Shown in pieces: positions 24,627-33,442 of a stretch of DNA of 64,000 nt (position 1 is its first letter; the number at the start of each line of letters is the position of its first letter). This DNA is from Rugosimonospora acidiphila. Lineage in GTDB: Bacteria > Actinomycetota > Actinomycetes > Mycobacteriales > Micromonosporaceae. The position numbers and the translations under genes were made by a program. The DNA is taken from contig NZ_BAABJQ010000003.1 of the NCBI RefSeq assembly GCF_039543385.1, forward strand, positions 434,001 through 498,000. Direction: 5' to 3'. A model generated the notes under the pieces. That model ran no database searches. It worked only from the letters and a program-made list of their open reading frames with translations, and was not told where the DNA came from.

Positions 24627-25622
24627 CTAGTGGGGTGGGGCCGGGACCATGATCCGCTTGCGGAACACCCAGTAGGTCCACGCCTGGTAGAGCAGCACGA
24701 CCGGGGTGAACACCGCCGCCGCCCAGGTCATGATCTTCAGGGTGTAGGGGCTGGACGCGGCGTTGGTCACGGTGAGGCTGTTGGCCGGGTCGATGGTGGA
24801 GGGCAGCAGGTCCGGGTAGAGCGTGCCGAACAGTGCCGCCATGGTCAAGACGATGGTGGCGGCGGCGCCGGTGAACGCCCAGCCGTCCCGGCCGCGGACG
24901 GTGGCCAGCAGCGCCCCGCACAGGCAGGCCACCGCGGCGGCGGCCAGGATCGCCGCGACCGGGGTGTAGCGCAGGTGCAGCGTCCAGCCCAGGTAGGCCG
25001 CCAGGAGCGCGGCGGCGGCCGGTCCGAGTCGCAGGGCCAGCCGGCGGGCCCGCTCGCGCGGCGCGCCGCCGGTCTTGAGGGCCAGGAAGATCGCGCCGTG
25101 GGTGGCGAACAGGGCCAGCGTGCACACCGCGCCCAGCAGCACGAACGGGTGCAGCAGTCCGCCCGCTGCCCCGGTGTCGGTGTGCGCGGCGTCCAGCGGC
25201 ACGCCACGCACCATCGCGGCGAAGATGGCGCCCCAGCCCAGGGCGGGCAGCAGGGAGCCGACGGTGATGGCCGCGTCGGCGCGGCGGCGCCAGGACGGCT
25301 CGTCGCGTTTGCCGCGGTACTCCAGGCCGACGCCGCGCACGATCAGGGCAAGGATGATCAGTAGCAGCGGCAGGTAGAAGCCGGACAGCAGGCTGGCGTA
25401 CCAGTCGGGGAACGCGGCGAAGGTGGCGCCGACGGCGGTGATGACCCACACCTCGTTGCCGTCCCACAGCGGCGCGATGGTGTGCAGCATGGTGCCGCGC
25501 TGATCCTGGTCGCGGGCCAGCACGGGCAGCAGCATGCCGACCCCGAAGTCGAAGCCTTCGAGTACGAAGTAGCCGGTCCACAGGAACGCGATGACGGCGA
25601 ACCAGGCGGTGGGCAGGTGCAT
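24627..25622 (-). CDS. cydB: Cytochrome bd ubiquinol/menaquinol oxidase subunit II
   Basis: This 331-residue membrane protein has about eight to nine segments. Its start, LPTAWFAVIAFLWTGYFVLEGFDFGVGMLLP, is broken only by length here and is diagnostic of CydB. Further motifs are PLWDGNEVWVITAVGATFAA, FATHGAIFLALKTGG and the C-terminal YQAWTYWVFRKRI. With CydA it forms the high-affinity terminal oxidase that reduces O2 with quinol. It lies 19 bp after cydA with a GAGGGGAG ribosome-binding site. cydDC, needed for assembly in many bacteria, is not in the window. Confidence 0.95.
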   Translation of the reverse strand: MHLPTAWFAVIAFLWTGYFVLEGFDFGVGMLLPVLARDQDQRGTMLHTIAPLWDGNEVWVITAVGATFAAFPDWYASLLSGFYLPLLLIILALIVRGVGLEYRGKRDEPSWRRRADAAITVGSLLPALGWGAIFAAMVRGVPLDAAHTDTGAAGGLLHPFVLLGAVCTLALFATHGAIFLALKTGGAPRERARRLALRLGPAAAALLAAYLGWTLHLRYTPVAAILAAAAVACLCGALLATVRGRDGWAFTGAAATIVLTMAALFGTLYPDLLPSTIDPANSLTVTNAASSPYTLKIMTWAAAVFTPVVLLYQAWTYWVFRKRIMVPAPPH

Positions 25623-25641
25623 GGTGTGCGCTCCCCTCGGT

Positions 25642-27048
25642 TCAGTACGCGAACGCCAGCGGCGGTTCGTCGTCGGCGGGTTCGCCGGGTGCGGCCGGGT
25701 CGGGCAACGGGGCGCGGGCGCCGCGCAGCACCAGCCGGACCTCGATGACGGCCAGCACCGCGTAGAGCAGGGTGAACAGGGTCAGTGAGGTGATCACGTC
25801 GGCGGTCGACACGCCGGGCGAGACGCCGTCGGCGGTGCGCAGCTGGCCGAACACGATCCAGGGTTGGCGGCCCACCTCGGTGAAGATCCAGCCGAAGACG
25901 CCGCCGAGCAGTGGCAGCAGCGGGGTGACGGCGGCGGCGCGCAGCAGCCACTTCGAGGAGGGGGTCCGGCCGCGACGGGTGCTGTAGAGGCCCCAGGCGG
26001 CGGTGAGCATGGCGAGCATCCCGACGCCGATCATGAGTCGGAAGCTCCAGTAGGTGGCCGGGATGATGGGGGCGTAGGAGCCGGGTCCGTACAGCGCCGT
26101 GTACTGGGCCTGGAGGTTGTCGATGCCCTGGACCGTGCCGCTGAAGCTGCCGGTGGCCAGGAAGGACAGCAGGCGGGGCAGTTCCAGCGACAGGATCGGG
26201 TGGCTGCCGTCCAGGGAGCCGATGGTCAGCACGGAGAACGGGGCCGGCGTGGCGGTGTGGTAGAGCGCCTCGGCGGCGGCCATCTTCATCGGCTGCACGC
26301 TGGTCATGATCTTGCCTTGGGTGTCGCCGGTGAGGGCGAGCGCGGCGCCGGAGGCCAGGGTGGTCCAGCCGCCGAGGCGTACCGCGGTGCGCATCGCGGG
26401 GGTGTCGTGCGCGTCGCCGGTACGGCGGATCAGCCGCCACAGGCCGACCGCGGTGACCAGAGCGCCGGCGGCGAGGAACGCTCCGGCCAGGGTGTGCGCG
26501 AGGGTGATCAGCGCGACCTTGTTGGTCAGTACGGCGACGAAGTCGGTGAGCTGTGCGCGGCCGGTGGCCGGGTCGATGCGGTACCCGACGGGGTGCTGCA
26601 TCCAGGAGTTGGCGGCCAGGATGAAGTAGGCGGACAGCAGGCTTCCGGTCGCGGTGATCCAGATGGTGGCCAGGTGCAGCCGGCGTGGTAGCCGGTCCCA
26701 GCCGAAGACCCACAGGCCGATGAAGGTCGATTCGAGGAAGAAGGCGACCATCCCCTCCAGCGCCAGTGGGGCGCCGAAGACGTCGCCGACGAACCGGGAG
26801 TAGTCGCTCCAGTTCATGCCGAGCTGGAACTCCTGCACGATGCCGGTGACCACCCCCATGGCGATGTTGATGAGGAACAGCTGCCCGTAGAGGCGGGTCA
26901 GCTGGTACCACCGGGGGTGACCGGTGCGTACCCAGGCGGTGTGCATGCCGGCCACCAGGAAAGAAAGGCCGATGGTCAGCGGTACGAACAGGAAGTGGTA
27001 CACGGTGGTGATACCGAACTGCCACCGGGAGACGTCGAGGGAGTTCAC
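25642..27048 (-). CDS. cydA: Cytochrome bd oxidase subunit I
   Basis: This 468-residue protein carries heme b558, b595 and d. Diagnostic motifs are SRWQFGITTVYHFLFVPLTI with the N-terminal heme histidine, the NSWMQHPVG block, and GWIFTEVGRQPW near the C-terminus. The quinol-binding Q loop is the short type expected in actinobacteria. The GTG start gives VNSLDVSRWQF; the frame extends upstream, but only as antisense of the acyltransferase gene. A promoter with TTGGTT and TAGAGA spaced 18 bp lies upstream. Confidence 0.95.
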   Translation of the reverse strand: MNSLDVSRWQFGITTVYHFLFVPLTIGLSFLVAGMHTAWVRTGHPRWYQLTRLYGQLFLINIAMGVVTGIVQEFQLGMNWSDYSRFVGDVFGAPLALEGMVAFFLESTFIGLWVFGWDRLPRRLHLATIWITATGSLLSAYFILAANSWMQHPVGYRIDPATGRAQLTDFVAVLTNKVALITLAHTLAGAFLAAGALVTAVGLWRLIRRTGDAHDTPAMRTAVRLGGWTTLASGAALALTGDTQGKIMTSVQPMKMAAAEALYHTATPAPFSVLTIGSLDGSHPILSLELPRLLSFLATGSFSGTVQGIDNLQAQYTALYGPGSYAPIIPATYWSFRLMIGVGMLAMLTAAWGLYSTRRGRTPSSKWLLRAAAVTPLLPLLGGVFGWIFTEVGRQPWIVFGQLRTADGVSPGVSTADVITSLTLFTLLYAVLAVIEVRLVLRGARAPLPDPAAPGEPADDEPPLAFAY

Positions 27049-27061
27049 CGTGATCGCCTCA

Positions 27062-27091
27062 TCTCTATCCTCGCTACATGTAGGCAACCAA
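27062..27091 (-). promoter_or_regulatory. Putative cydA promoter with internal palindrome
   Basis: On the minus strand TTGGTT and TAGAGA are 18 bp apart. The palindrome CTACATGTAG (27074-27083) fills the spacer and could bind a redox or oxygen regulator. Confidence 0.4.
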
Positions 27092-27165
27092 CGTATCCCG
27101 CCGGTGGGTGCTCTCCCCCGCCCCGGCCCCCCGATGTGCCGTGGGCCACTGCCGGGGGTGCCGGC

Positions 27166-28020
27166 GTGAGCGCGCCCGGCCCGCCGCCCTCCGCGCCCGA
27201 GCCACCGTCCCCGTCCCCGTCGATGCCGCTGGCGCCGGGCCCGGCCGCCGCCGAGGGGGCGCCGCCGTCCGGGCCGAATGGTGGGGTGACGCCGTGGCGG
27301 GCGCCCCTGCTGTGGCGGGGCCTGCTGCTGGCCTCGCGCGTCGCGCTGCTGCCGGTGTGCCGGCTGCGGGTCACCGGCGCCCAGCCGCTGGCCGGGGCGC
27401 CGGTGATCCTGGCCGCCAACCACATCGGCGCCGCCGACCCGGTGGTGCTCATGGCCGCCTGCCGGGTACGCCGCGTCGCGCCACGCATCATGGCCACCGG
27501 TGGACTGTTCCGGGCCCCCGTACTCGGCCCCGTGCTGCGCCGCAGCGGGCAGATCCGGGTGGACCGGCGCCGGGTCGACGTGACCGCCGCGCTGCCGGCC
27601 GCCCGGGCCGCCCTGGACCAGGGCTCGGCGCTGCTGGCCTACCCCGAGGGCCGGATCACCCTGGATCCCGGCGGCTGGCCGGAGCGGGGCCGCACCGGAC
27701 TGGCCCGGCTGGCCCACGACACCGGGGCGCCGGTGGTGCCGGTGGCGCAGTGGGGCGCGCACCTGCTCGCGCCGTGGGGCGCGCCGCGCGGCCTGGTCGG
27801 ACGGCTGCTGTGGGCGCTGGTACACCGCCCGGTCATCCGGGTCCACTTCGCCGAGCCGCTGGACCTGACCGGCACCCGCGTGCCGCAGGCGACCGACCAG
27901 ATCATGGCGGCGCTGACCGAGCAGTTGGCCGCGCTGCGCCCCGACGAGCCGGAACTGCCCGCCTGGGTCGACCCGAACCGCCCGCTGTCCACCGCCCGGT
28001 CCCGCACCCGGCCGCGCTGA
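27166..28020 (+). CDS. 1-acyl-glycerol-3-phosphate acyltransferase-like (PlsC family)
   Basis: This is a 284-residue protein. After a Pro/Ser-rich N-terminal leader of about 45 residues come the acyltransferase motifs: NHIGAADP (HX4D, catalytic His-Asp), IRVDRRR, and YPEGRITLD (acceptor phosphate binding). It probably transfers an acyl chain in phospholipid synthesis at the membrane. The GTG start lies downstream of GGGGG; the extended frame overlaps the cydA promoter and is unlikely. It is divergent from cydA and convergent with the LuxR-type gene. Confidence 0.8.
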   Translation: MSAPGPPPSAPEPPSPSPSMPLAPGPAAAEGAPPSGPNGGVTPWRAPLLWRGLLLASRVALLPVCRLRVTGAQPLAGAPVILAANHIGAADPVVLMAACRVRRVAPRIMATGGLFRAPVLGPVLRRSGQIRVDRRRVDVTAALPAARAALDQGSALLAYPEGRITLDPGGWPERGRTGLARLAHDTGAPVVPVAQWGAHLLAPWGAPRGLVGRLLWALVHRPVIRVHFAEPLDLTGTRVPQATDQIMAALTEQLAALRPDEPELPAWVDPNRPLSTARSRTRPR

Positions 28021-28023
28021 GGC

Positions 28024-28086
28024 CCCGCACCCGCCCGGTCACCGGTGTGCTTCAGTTACCGGCCAGCCCGCCCGGCCGGGTGCGGA
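28024..28086. terminator. Long hairpin between convergent genes
   Basis: CCGCACCCGCCCGG and CCGGCCGGGTGCGG pair at 13 of 14 positions between the acyltransferase and regulator stops. A bidirectional terminator is likely. Confidence 0.4.
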
Positions 28087-28089
28087 TCC

Positions 28090-28632
28090 TCAGCTGCTGG
28101 GCCTGCGCTGACGCAGGAACGCCAGCACCGCCTCCCGGGTGGTGCGCACGCCCAGCGTCTGGCGGGCCTGCGCGATGCGCCGGTTCGCGGTGCGCAGCGA
28201 CAGGTACTCCGCCGCCGCCGCGGCCGCGATCGTCTCGCCGTTGGCCAGCCGCTCCAGCAGGGCCCGCTGCTCGGGCAGCAGGCTGGTCGGCTCGGGCACC
28301 GCGAGGATGGACTCGCCGTTGCCGACGTCGGCCTCGGGGTCCCGGATGACCGGCCCGAGCCGGCCCAGGTCGGCCAGCAGTGCCCGCCCCACCTCACTGG
28401 TGATGTCCGCGATGGCGACCACCCCGGCGCCCCGGCTGGCGGCGGCCACGGCCAGCTGCGCGGTGTCCAGGTCGGCCACCCGGCCGTAGAGCACCAGCCG
28501 CATCACGGTCAGATCGCAGGCCGGCTCCGCCAGCACGAATCCCTCCCGGGTGCGCCAGCCAGCGCGGGCGAGCCGGCGCAGTGCGCTGACCGCCTCGTTG
28601 CCCGTGGGGACCACGTAGCGGGGGGTACTCAT
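28090..28632 (-). CDS. LuxR-type HTH protein with divergent N-terminal domain
   Basis: This 180-residue protein has a GerE/LuxR-like helix-turn-helix at the C-terminus (LLPEQRALLERLANGETIAA, then AAAEYLSLRTANRRIAQARQ). The N-terminal domain of about 115 residues has no aspartate pattern of a response-regulator receiver, so it is probably an orphan regulator. GGAGG precedes the ATG. It is divergent from the glycerophosphodiesterase gene with 267 bp between, which contain no other gene that I can support. Confidence 0.7.
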   Translation of the reverse strand: MSTPRYVVPTGNEAVSALRRLARAGWRTREGFVLAEPACDLTVMRLVLYGRVADLDTAQLAVAAASRGAGVVAIADITSEVGRALLADLGRLGPVIRDPEADVGNGESILAVPEPTSLLPEQRALLERLANGETIAAAAAAEYLSLRTANRRIAQARQTLGVRTTREAVLAFLRQRRPSS

Positions 28633-28886
28633 CCGAGAACCTCCAGGGCGACGGTTGCAGCCTCCACCCGGGTACACGCGACGATCCCACGCGTTCCCGA
28701 GTGGATGTGCGTCTCCACCGTCTCGCGACAGATGGCAGGCTGTCCAGCGATCCCGCGGGTCGGCTCGCCGGTGCGCGGTGCCGGCGGCCCCCACCCGCGC
28801 GGCGCCACGGCGGCCGCGGTGGTCGGCGTACCGGAATGGATACCCAGCGCCCGCATGTGCGACACCCTACTGCCGGTCGGGGTCGG

Positions 28887-28892
28887 TAAGGT
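28887..28892 (+). promoter_or_regulatory. -10 box TAAGGT of the glycerophosphodiesterase gene
   Basis: TAAGGT, 7 nt, then GTG at 28900; no ribosome-binding site. Leaderless type. Confidence 0.5.
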
Positions 28893-28899
28893 GCGGCTC

Positions 28900-29673
28900 G
28901 TGAACGTCCGCTACCCCTTTCTGGACGCGCCCACCCCGCTGGCCTTCGCCCATCGCGGCGGGGCGGCGCAGGGCGACGAGAACACCGTGGAGGCCTTCGG
29001 CCGGGCCGTGGCGATGGGCTACCGCTACGTGGAGACCGACGTGCAGGCCACCTCCGACGGGGTCGCGGTGGTGTTCCACGACGACACCCTGCACCGGATC
29101 TTCGGCCGCGACGCCCGGGTCGACGCGCTGCGCTACGCCGACCTGGCCAGCATCCAGGTCGACGGCGACCCGGTCGTGCCCCGGCTGGAGGAGGTCATCG
29201 CCGCGTGGCCGACGGTGCGGTTCAACATCGACGTCAAGTGCGACGCCGCGATCACCCCGGTCGTCGAGGTGGTACGCCGTACCGGCGCCCTGGACCGGGT
29301 GCTGCTGGCCGCGTTCGCCGACGCCCGTACCGCCCGGCTGCGCGCCGAACTCGGCCCGACGCTGGCCACCTCGCTCGGTACCCGGGCGGCGGCCACCCTG
29401 TTCGCCGCGTCCCGCCTGGGCCGCGGCGCCACCCGGGCCACCCAGGGCGTGGCCGCGGCCCAGGTGCCGCCGACGGCCGGCGGGCTGCGGCTGGTGGACC
29501 GCCGCTTCGTGCGCTACGCCCACCGGCTGGGCCTGCAGGTGCACGTCTGGACGATCGACGACGCGAAACGGATGCACGAGTTACTGGATCTCGGGGTGGA
29601 TGGCATCATGACCGATCACATCGACGTGCTGCGCGACGTCTACACCCAACGCGGCCACTGGCCGCCCGCCTGA
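28900..29673 (+). CDS. Glycerophosphodiester phosphodiesterase family protein
   Basis: This 257-residue TIM-barrel protein has the GDPD motifs: AHRGGAAQGDENTVEAF (His-Arg and Glu-Asn), ETDVQATSDG (Glu-Asp metal ligands), FHDDTLHR (catalytic His), and the C-terminal VHVWTIDDAKRM and LGVDGIMTDH. It should hydrolyse glycerophosphodiesters from phospholipid turnover to glycerol-3-phosphate and an alcohol, with a divalent metal. No signal peptide is visible, so it is cytosolic. Codon 228 is the rare leucine codon TTA. The transporter gene follows after 16 bp. Confidence 0.88.
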   Translation: MNVRYPFLDAPTPLAFAHRGGAAQGDENTVEAFGRAVAMGYRYVETDVQATSDGVAVVFHDDTLHRIFGRDARVDALRYADLASIQVDGDPVVPRLEEVIAAWPTVRFNIDVKCDAAITPVVEVVRRTGALDRVLLAAFADARTARLRAELGPTLATSLGTRAAATLFAASRLGRGATRATQGVAAAQVPPTAGGLRLVDRRFVRYAHRLGLQVHVWTIDDAKRMHELLDLGVDGIMTDHIDVLRDVYTQRGHWPPA

Positions 29674-29689
29674 GCCCGGGGACCACGAC

Positions 29690-31063
29690 ATGACCGCCGA
29701 GTCCACCGCACCCACCGGCGACCACCTCGCACCGCCCACGCCGGACCCGCCACGCTCCGACCGGCGCGAACGCACCGGCTGGTACTTCTACGACTGGGCC
29801 AACTCGGCGTTCGCCACCACCGTGGTGACCGTGTTCCTCGGCCCGTACCTGGGGTCGGTCGCCGACAACGCGGCCGACGCGCACGGTCGGGTGCACCCGC
29901 TGGGCATCCCGGTGGCCGCCGGTTCCCTGTTCGCCTACACCGTCTCGCTGTCGGTGCTGCTGACCGTGTTCATCCTGCCGGTGGTCGGCGCCGTGGCCGA
30001 CCGGTCCGCCCGTAAGAAGCAGCTGCTGGCGCTGTTCACGTACCTCGGCGCCGCGGCCACCGTCGCGCTGGTGTTCGTCACCGGTGACCGGTACCTGCTC
30101 GGCGCGCTGCTGTTCCTGTTCGCCAACATCTGCTACGGCGCGACCAACGTGGTGTACAACTCGTTCCTGCCGCAGCTGGCCGGCCCCGACGATCGCGACC
30201 GCATCTCCAGCGTCGGCTGGGCGATCGGCTACATCGGCGGCGGGCTGCTGCTGGGCCTCAACGTGATCGCGGTGCAGTTCGGCGGCGACGCGCACGAGTC
30301 GCTGGTGGCCCGGTGGTGCCTGGTGTCGGCCGGGCTGTGGTGGGCGGCGTTCACCACCATCCCGCTGGTGCGGCTGCGCAACCGGCCCGCCGTGGCCGGG
30401 CAGCGGCACGGCTCGGTGCTCACCGACGGGTTCCGCCAGCTCGGCCGTACCCTGCGCCACCTGGCCGGTTACCGGCTGACGCTGCTGTTCCTGGTCGCGT
30501 ACCTGATCTACAACGACGGCATCCAGACCGTGGTCACCCTGGCCGGCGTGTACGCCGACAAGCAGCTGCACCTGTCCCAGTCGGTACGGGTGGAGACGAT
30601 CCTGCTGGTGCAGTTCCTCGCGTTCTTCGGGGCCTGGGCGATGGGCCGGGTAGCGGCGCGGATCGGCGGGCAGCGCACGGTGCTGGGCAGCCTGGTGGTG
30701 TGGGTGGTCGCGCTGGGCCTGGCGTACCTGCTGCCGGCCGGCCGGGCGATCCCGTTCGTGCTGCTGGGCTGCCTGATCGGCATCGTGCTGGGCGGCAGCC
30801 AGGCGCTGAGCCGGTCGCTGTTCAGCCAGCTGATCCCGCACGGGCAGGAGGCGGAGTACTTCGGCCTGTACGAGATCTCCTCCGACGGGACGAGCTGGCT
30901 GGGGCCGCTGCTGTTCGGCCTGGCGTACCAGATCACCCACACCTACCGGGCGGCGATCGTGTCGCTGCTGGTGTTCTTCGTGGTCGGGTTCGTGGCGCTG
31001 CTGGCGGTGCCGATGCGCCGGGCCGTCATCGCGGCCGGCAACGCCGCTCCCCGGCTGCTGTGA
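29690..31063 (+). CDS. MFS transporter, Atg22/UMF1-like
   Basis: This 457-residue membrane protein has about 12 segments. The opening GWYFYDWANSAFATTVVTVF is diagnostic of the UMF1/Atg22 branch, named after a yeast vacuolar amino-acid effluxer. Further motifs are GAVADRSARKKQLL and GGSQALSRSLFSQLIP, then AEYFGLYEISS. Bacterial members are uncharacterised exporters or importers. It is translated just after the phosphodiesterase gene, so a role with its products is possible. Two genes later lies rbpA; this neighbourhood is recurrent in actinobacteria. Confidence 0.88.
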   Translation: MTAESTAPTGDHLAPPTPDPPRSDRRERTGWYFYDWANSAFATTVVTVFLGPYLGSVADNAADAHGRVHPLGIPVAAGSLFAYTVSLSVLLTVFILPVVGAVADRSARKKQLLALFTYLGAAATVALVFVTGDRYLLGALLFLFANICYGATNVVYNSFLPQLAGPDDRDRISSVGWAIGYIGGGLLLGLNVIAVQFGGDAHESLVARWCLVSAGLWWAAFTTIPLVRLRNRPAVAGQRHGSVLTDGFRQLGRTLRHLAGYRLTLLFLVAYLIYNDGIQTVVTLAGVYADKQLHLSQSVRVETILLVQFLAFFGAWAMGRVAARIGGQRTVLGSLVVWVVALGLAYLLPAGRAIPFVLLGCLIGIVLGGSQALSRSLFSQLIPHGQEAEYFGLYEISSDGTSWLGPLLFGLAYQITHTYRAAIVSLLVFFVVGFVALLAVPMRRAVIAAGNAAPRLL

Positions 31064-31212
31064 GACAGCCCCCGGTCGGTCCGCCCCCGACCGGGGCCAC
31101 CCGGCCGAGACCCGGCCCCGACGCCGTTGCCCGGCACGAACGGGGCGGGCCCGGCGCCGGTGCGCGCTCGGGCGCCCTTGCGGACGTACCGGCCGGTAAC
31201 CAGACTGGCGGC

Positions 31213-32895
31213 ATGTCCCGTTTCGTGCAGCCGGTACCGGCCCTCGGCGACCCGTACGCCTCCGACCACGTCCTGCGCTCCCACCTCGACCGGATCCTCG
31301 GTCCCGACGGCCACGCCGCGGCGGCCGGGCGCCTCGCCGCGCTGGGCGCCCAGGTGGTCTCGACGCTGCGCGACGCGCACGCCGAAGCGGAGGCCCACCC
31401 GCCGGTGCTGCGCCGCTACGATGCGTGGGGCGCCCGGATCGACGCGATCGACACGTCGCCCGGCTGGCAGGCCCAGCGCCGCGCCGCCGCCGCCCACGCC
31501 CTGGTCGCCACGCCTTACTTGCCTGAAGCAAGACAGTCCTTCGGGGTGCACGCCAGGGTTGTGCAGCACGCCCTGCTGCACCTGTACGGCCCGGAGTCGG
31601 CCACCTTCAGCTGCCCGGTGGCGATGAGCGACGGCGCCGCCGCGCTGCTGAGCCGCCCCGACGTCGACGCCTCGGTCCGCGACTCCTGGCTACCTGGGCT
31701 GATCTCCACCGACCCGGACACCGCGATCACCAGCGGGCAGTGGATGACCGAGGCGCAGGGCGGCTCCGACATCTCCCGCTCCGACACCTCGGCCCGCCGG
31801 GACGGTGACGGCTGGCGGGTCACCGGGGAGAAGTGGTTCTGCTCAGCCGCCGACTCCGCGATGGCCGTCGCGCTGGCCCGCCCGGCCGGCGCCGGCCCGG
31901 GCAGCCGCAACCTCGCCCCGTTCCTCATCCCCCGCTTCGGACCCGACGGCGGCCCGGCACCCGGCATCACGCTGCACCGGCTCAAGGACAAGCTCGGCAC
32001 CCGGGCCGTGCCCACCGCCGAGATCGGCCTGACCGACGCGTCCGCGCTGCCGCTCGGCGAGCCCGGCGAGGGGGGCCTGCACCGGATGATGACCCTGGTC
32101 GTGGTCACCCGGGTGCACAACGCCGCCGCCGCGGCCGCCGGCATGCGCAGGGGCCTGGACTACGCGCGGGCCTACGCCGGCGCGCGGCGGGTGGCCGGCG
32201 GGCAGCTGTCGGGCAACCCGCTGCACCGCGCCACGCTGGGCACCCTCGCGGTGCACGCCCAGGCCGCGTACGCCCTGGCCGCGCACGCGTTCACCCTGCT
32301 GGGCCGGGTCGAGGTGGCCGCCGACGCGGCCGCCGAGGCGGAGCTGCGACTGGTCGCGCCGCTGGCCAAGCTGCTGACCGGGAAGCTGGCCGTCGCCTCG
32401 GCCAGCGAATACCTCGAATGCTTCGGTGGCGCCGGGTTCGTCGAGGACACCGGCATCCCGCGCCTGCTGCGTGACGCCCAGGTCCTGCCGATCTGGGAGG
32501 GCACCACCAACGTGCTGTCCCTGGACGTGCTGCGGGCGCTGAGCCGCGACGAGGGCGTCGAGCAGCTGACCGGCCGGGTGGGTGCCGCGGCGCAACTGAC
32601 GGGAATCCGACTGCCCCGCCTGGCCGGGATCCTCGAAACCGGCCTGGCGCAGGCGCGCGACCAGATCGGGTACGCGGCGAAGGACCCGACCGCACCGGCG
32701 ACGGTGGCCGGGGCCCGCGGCCTGGCCCTGCGGTTGGGCGTCCTGCTGAGCGCGGCGTTGCTGGCCGAACACGCTGCGTACGGTGCTGGGCGGGGTGAGG
32801 AGGGCCCGGCGGTGGCCGCGCAGCTGTGGGCGCGCCAGCAGTTGGCCGGGCAGGACATCGCCGAGGACGCCCACCGGCACGTAGAGATCCTTTGA
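31213..32895 (+). CDS. AidB-like acyl-CoA dehydrogenase
   Basis: This 560-residue protein is longer than typical acyl-CoA dehydrogenases and has AidB features: SCPVAMSDGAAALL, QWMTEAQGGSDISRSDTSAR, GEKWFCSAADS, ECFGGAGFVEDTGIPRLLRD and IWEGTTNVLSLDVL. AidB of E. coli is a flavoprotein of the alkylation response that binds DNA; other members may oxidise acyl thioesters. The C-terminal 100 residues are extra helical sequence. No ada or alkB is next to it. A CAGACT box 6 nt before the ATG suggests a leaderless promoter. Confidence 0.8.
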   Translation: MSRFVQPVPALGDPYASDHVLRSHLDRILGPDGHAAAAGRLAALGAQVVSTLRDAHAEAEAHPPVLRRYDAWGARIDAIDTSPGWQAQRRAAAAHALVATPYLPEARQSFGVHARVVQHALLHLYGPESATFSCPVAMSDGAAALLSRPDVDASVRDSWLPGLISTDPDTAITSGQWMTEAQGGSDISRSDTSARRDGDGWRVTGEKWFCSAADSAMAVALARPAGAGPGSRNLAPFLIPRFGPDGGPAPGITLHRLKDKLGTRAVPTAEIGLTDASALPLGEPGEGGLHRMMTLVVVTRVHNAAAAAAGMRRGLDYARAYAGARRVAGGQLSGNPLHRATLGTLAVHAQAAYALAAHAFTLLGRVEVAADAAAEAELRLVAPLAKLLTGKLAVASASEYLECFGGAGFVEDTGIPRLLRDAQVLPIWEGTTNVLSLDVLRALSRDEGVEQLTGRVGAAAQLTGIRLPRLAGILETGLAQARDQIGYAAKDPTAPATVAGARGLALRLGVLLSAALLAEHAAYGAGRGEEGPAVAAQLWARQQLAGQDIAEDAHRHVEIL

Positions 32896-32944
32896 GACGC
32901 CCGCTGACTGGGAGAAGCCGGCCGACGCGGGCTAGGCTGGACAG

Positions 32945-32974
32945 GTCTGACGATTAGACGGGGAATCGTCAGAC
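32945..32974. promoter_or_regulatory. Perfect inverted repeat over the rbpA -35 element
   Basis: GTCTGACGATT and AATCGTCAGAC are 11-bp perfect arms with an 8-nt centre; the right arm shares bases with the GGAAT element. It may be an operator or a hairpin. Confidence 0.5.
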
Positions 32975-32987
32975 TGAGCGCATCGTT
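32962..32987 (+). promoter_or_regulatory. SigR/SigH-type promoter of rbpA
   Basis: GGAAT (32962-32966), 18 nt, GTT (32985-32987) matches the oxidative-stress sigma factor SigR consensus GGAAT-N18-GTT exactly. In Streptomyces rbpA is a known SigR target, so the assignment is strong by knowledge plus sequence. Confidence 0.7.
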
Positions 32988-33032
32988 ACACCCTGTACCG
33001 ACTCAACAGACCCGAAAGGGGAAAGGCCGATC

Positions 33033-33374
33033 ATGGGCGAGCGCATGCTGCGCGGAAGCCGCCTCGGAGCAGTCAGCTACGAGTCCGACCGCAACACCGA
33101 GCTGGCTCCGCGACAGACCCGCGAATACCTCTGCGCCCGCGGGCACCAGTTCGAGGTGCCGTTCGCCGTGGACGCCGAGGTGCCGACGACCTGGGAGTGC
33201 AAGTTCGACGGAACCGTGGCACGCCTGGTCGATGGTAGCGAGCCGGAGCAGAAGAAGGCCAAGCCGCCGCGTACCCACTGGGACATGCTGCTGGAGCGGC
33301 GTTCCATCGCGGAGCTGGAGGACATCCTGGCCGAGCGGCTGGAAGAGGTACGGACCCGGCGCGGCCGGATCTGA
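33033..33374 (+). CDS. rbpA: RNA polymerase-binding protein RbpA
   Basis: This 113-residue protein binds the beta' subunit and the principal sigma factor and stabilises the open complex in actinobacteria. The sequence shows the start MGERMLRGSRLGAVSYESDR, the core ARGHQFEVPFAVDAEVPTTW with ECKFDG, and the sigma-interaction helix THWDMLLERRSIAELEDILA near the C-terminus. The ribosome-binding region is AAAGGGGAAAGG. A SigR-like promoter is upstream and a strong terminator downstream, so it is a single-gene unit. Confidence 0.97.
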   Translation: MGERMLRGSRLGAVSYESDRNTELAPRQTREYLCARGHQFEVPFAVDAEVPTTWECKFDGTVARLVDGSEPEQKKAKPPRTHWDMLLERRSIAELEDILAERLEEVRTRRGRI

Positions 33375-33393
33375 GCGGATCGCGCGACACGCG

Positions 33394-33429
33394 AAGCCGC
33401 CTGGAGCCGATCGGCTCCAGGCGGCTTTT
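33394..33429 (+). terminator. Strong intrinsic terminator of rbpA
   Basis: A perfect 34-bp palindrome (33394-33427, 17-bp arms centred on GA/TC) is followed by a TTTT tract, 20 bp past the rbpA stop. Confidence 0.85.
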
Positions 33430-33442
33430 CCGTGCCCTTACT

